Below are positions 5,233-5,272 of a stretch of DNA of 5,272 bases, piece after piece (position 1 is the first letter of the stretch; each line of letters opens with the position of its first letter). The translations under genes were made by a program, and so were the position numbers. Location: contig JASIEN010000671.1 of NCBI GenBank assembly GCA_030045935.1, positions 1 through 5,272 of the forward strand. Reading direction: 5' to 3'. A model generated the notes under the pieces. It did not search any database and was not told where the DNA came from. It saw nothing but the letters and a program-made list of their open reading frames with translations. The stretch is from Candidatus Sulfotelmatobacter sp. Its GTDB lineage: Bacteria; Acidobacteriota; Terriglobia; Terriglobales; Acidobacteriaceae.

Positions 5233-5272
5233 AGTGCCGGAAACCGCAAGGAAATGCCGAGCATTCGGCACT
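5233..5272. repeat. Two overlapping, mutually exclusive hairpins at the window edge
   Basis: TGCCGA (5255-5260) and TCGGCA (5265-5270) form a tight stem with a GCAT loop. The same right arm, extended as CGGCACT (5266-5272), also pairs with AGTGCCG (5233-5239), extendable by a wobble and an A-T pair to 5241 and 5264. The two folds cannot form together in RNA. The structure reaches the last base of the window, so it may continue outside. Confidence 0.5.

Overview
The window is a stretch of bacterial chromosome with moderately high GC, most probably from a soil bacterium of the Acidobacteriota. That assignment is an inference. It rests on the secreted protein built from HAF-type repeats and on the stand-alone LytTR regulator, both common in that phylum. 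No rRNA, tRNA or ribosomal protein gene is present to confirm it.

Layout. Positions 1-580 are a decayed accessory region. The first 150 bases contain several perfect short hairpins and, on the minus strand, a 46-codon ORF behind a strong Shine-Dalgarno sequence. They are followed by the C-terminal remnant of an IS3-family transposase with two compensating frameshifts, ending in a recognisable IS terminus near 580. Positions 604-1743 (minus) encode a secreted protein of seven ~50-residue repeats. A 346-base divergent spacer (1744-2089) leads to a TetR-family regulator (2090-2779) with an obvious palindromic operator over its own promoter. A LytTR DNA-binding protein (2841-3263) follows in the same direction. 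DNA polymerase IV (dinB, 3302-4570, minus) converges on the LytTR gene. Divergent from dinB is a small five-helix membrane protein (4636-5124). The last 148 bases are non-coding and contain hairpins running to the window edge.

How the parts relate. The TetR and LytTR genes are probably co-transcribed (61-base gap) and form an orphan regulatory pair; no enzyme or transporter target lies beside them. The HAF-repeat gene is divergent from tetR, but its start is more than 300 bases from the operator, so control by this TetR is not shown. The dinB/membrane-protein pair shares a 65-base divergent promoter region. Each start codon there lies 5-7 bases downstream of a TACAAT hexamer, which suggests leaderless transcripts, and tetR may follow the same plan. 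I found no complete defence, CRISPR or biosynthetic system. The least explained parts are the hairpin cluster at the left edge, the apparent IS mini-element and the leaderless promoter arrangement.
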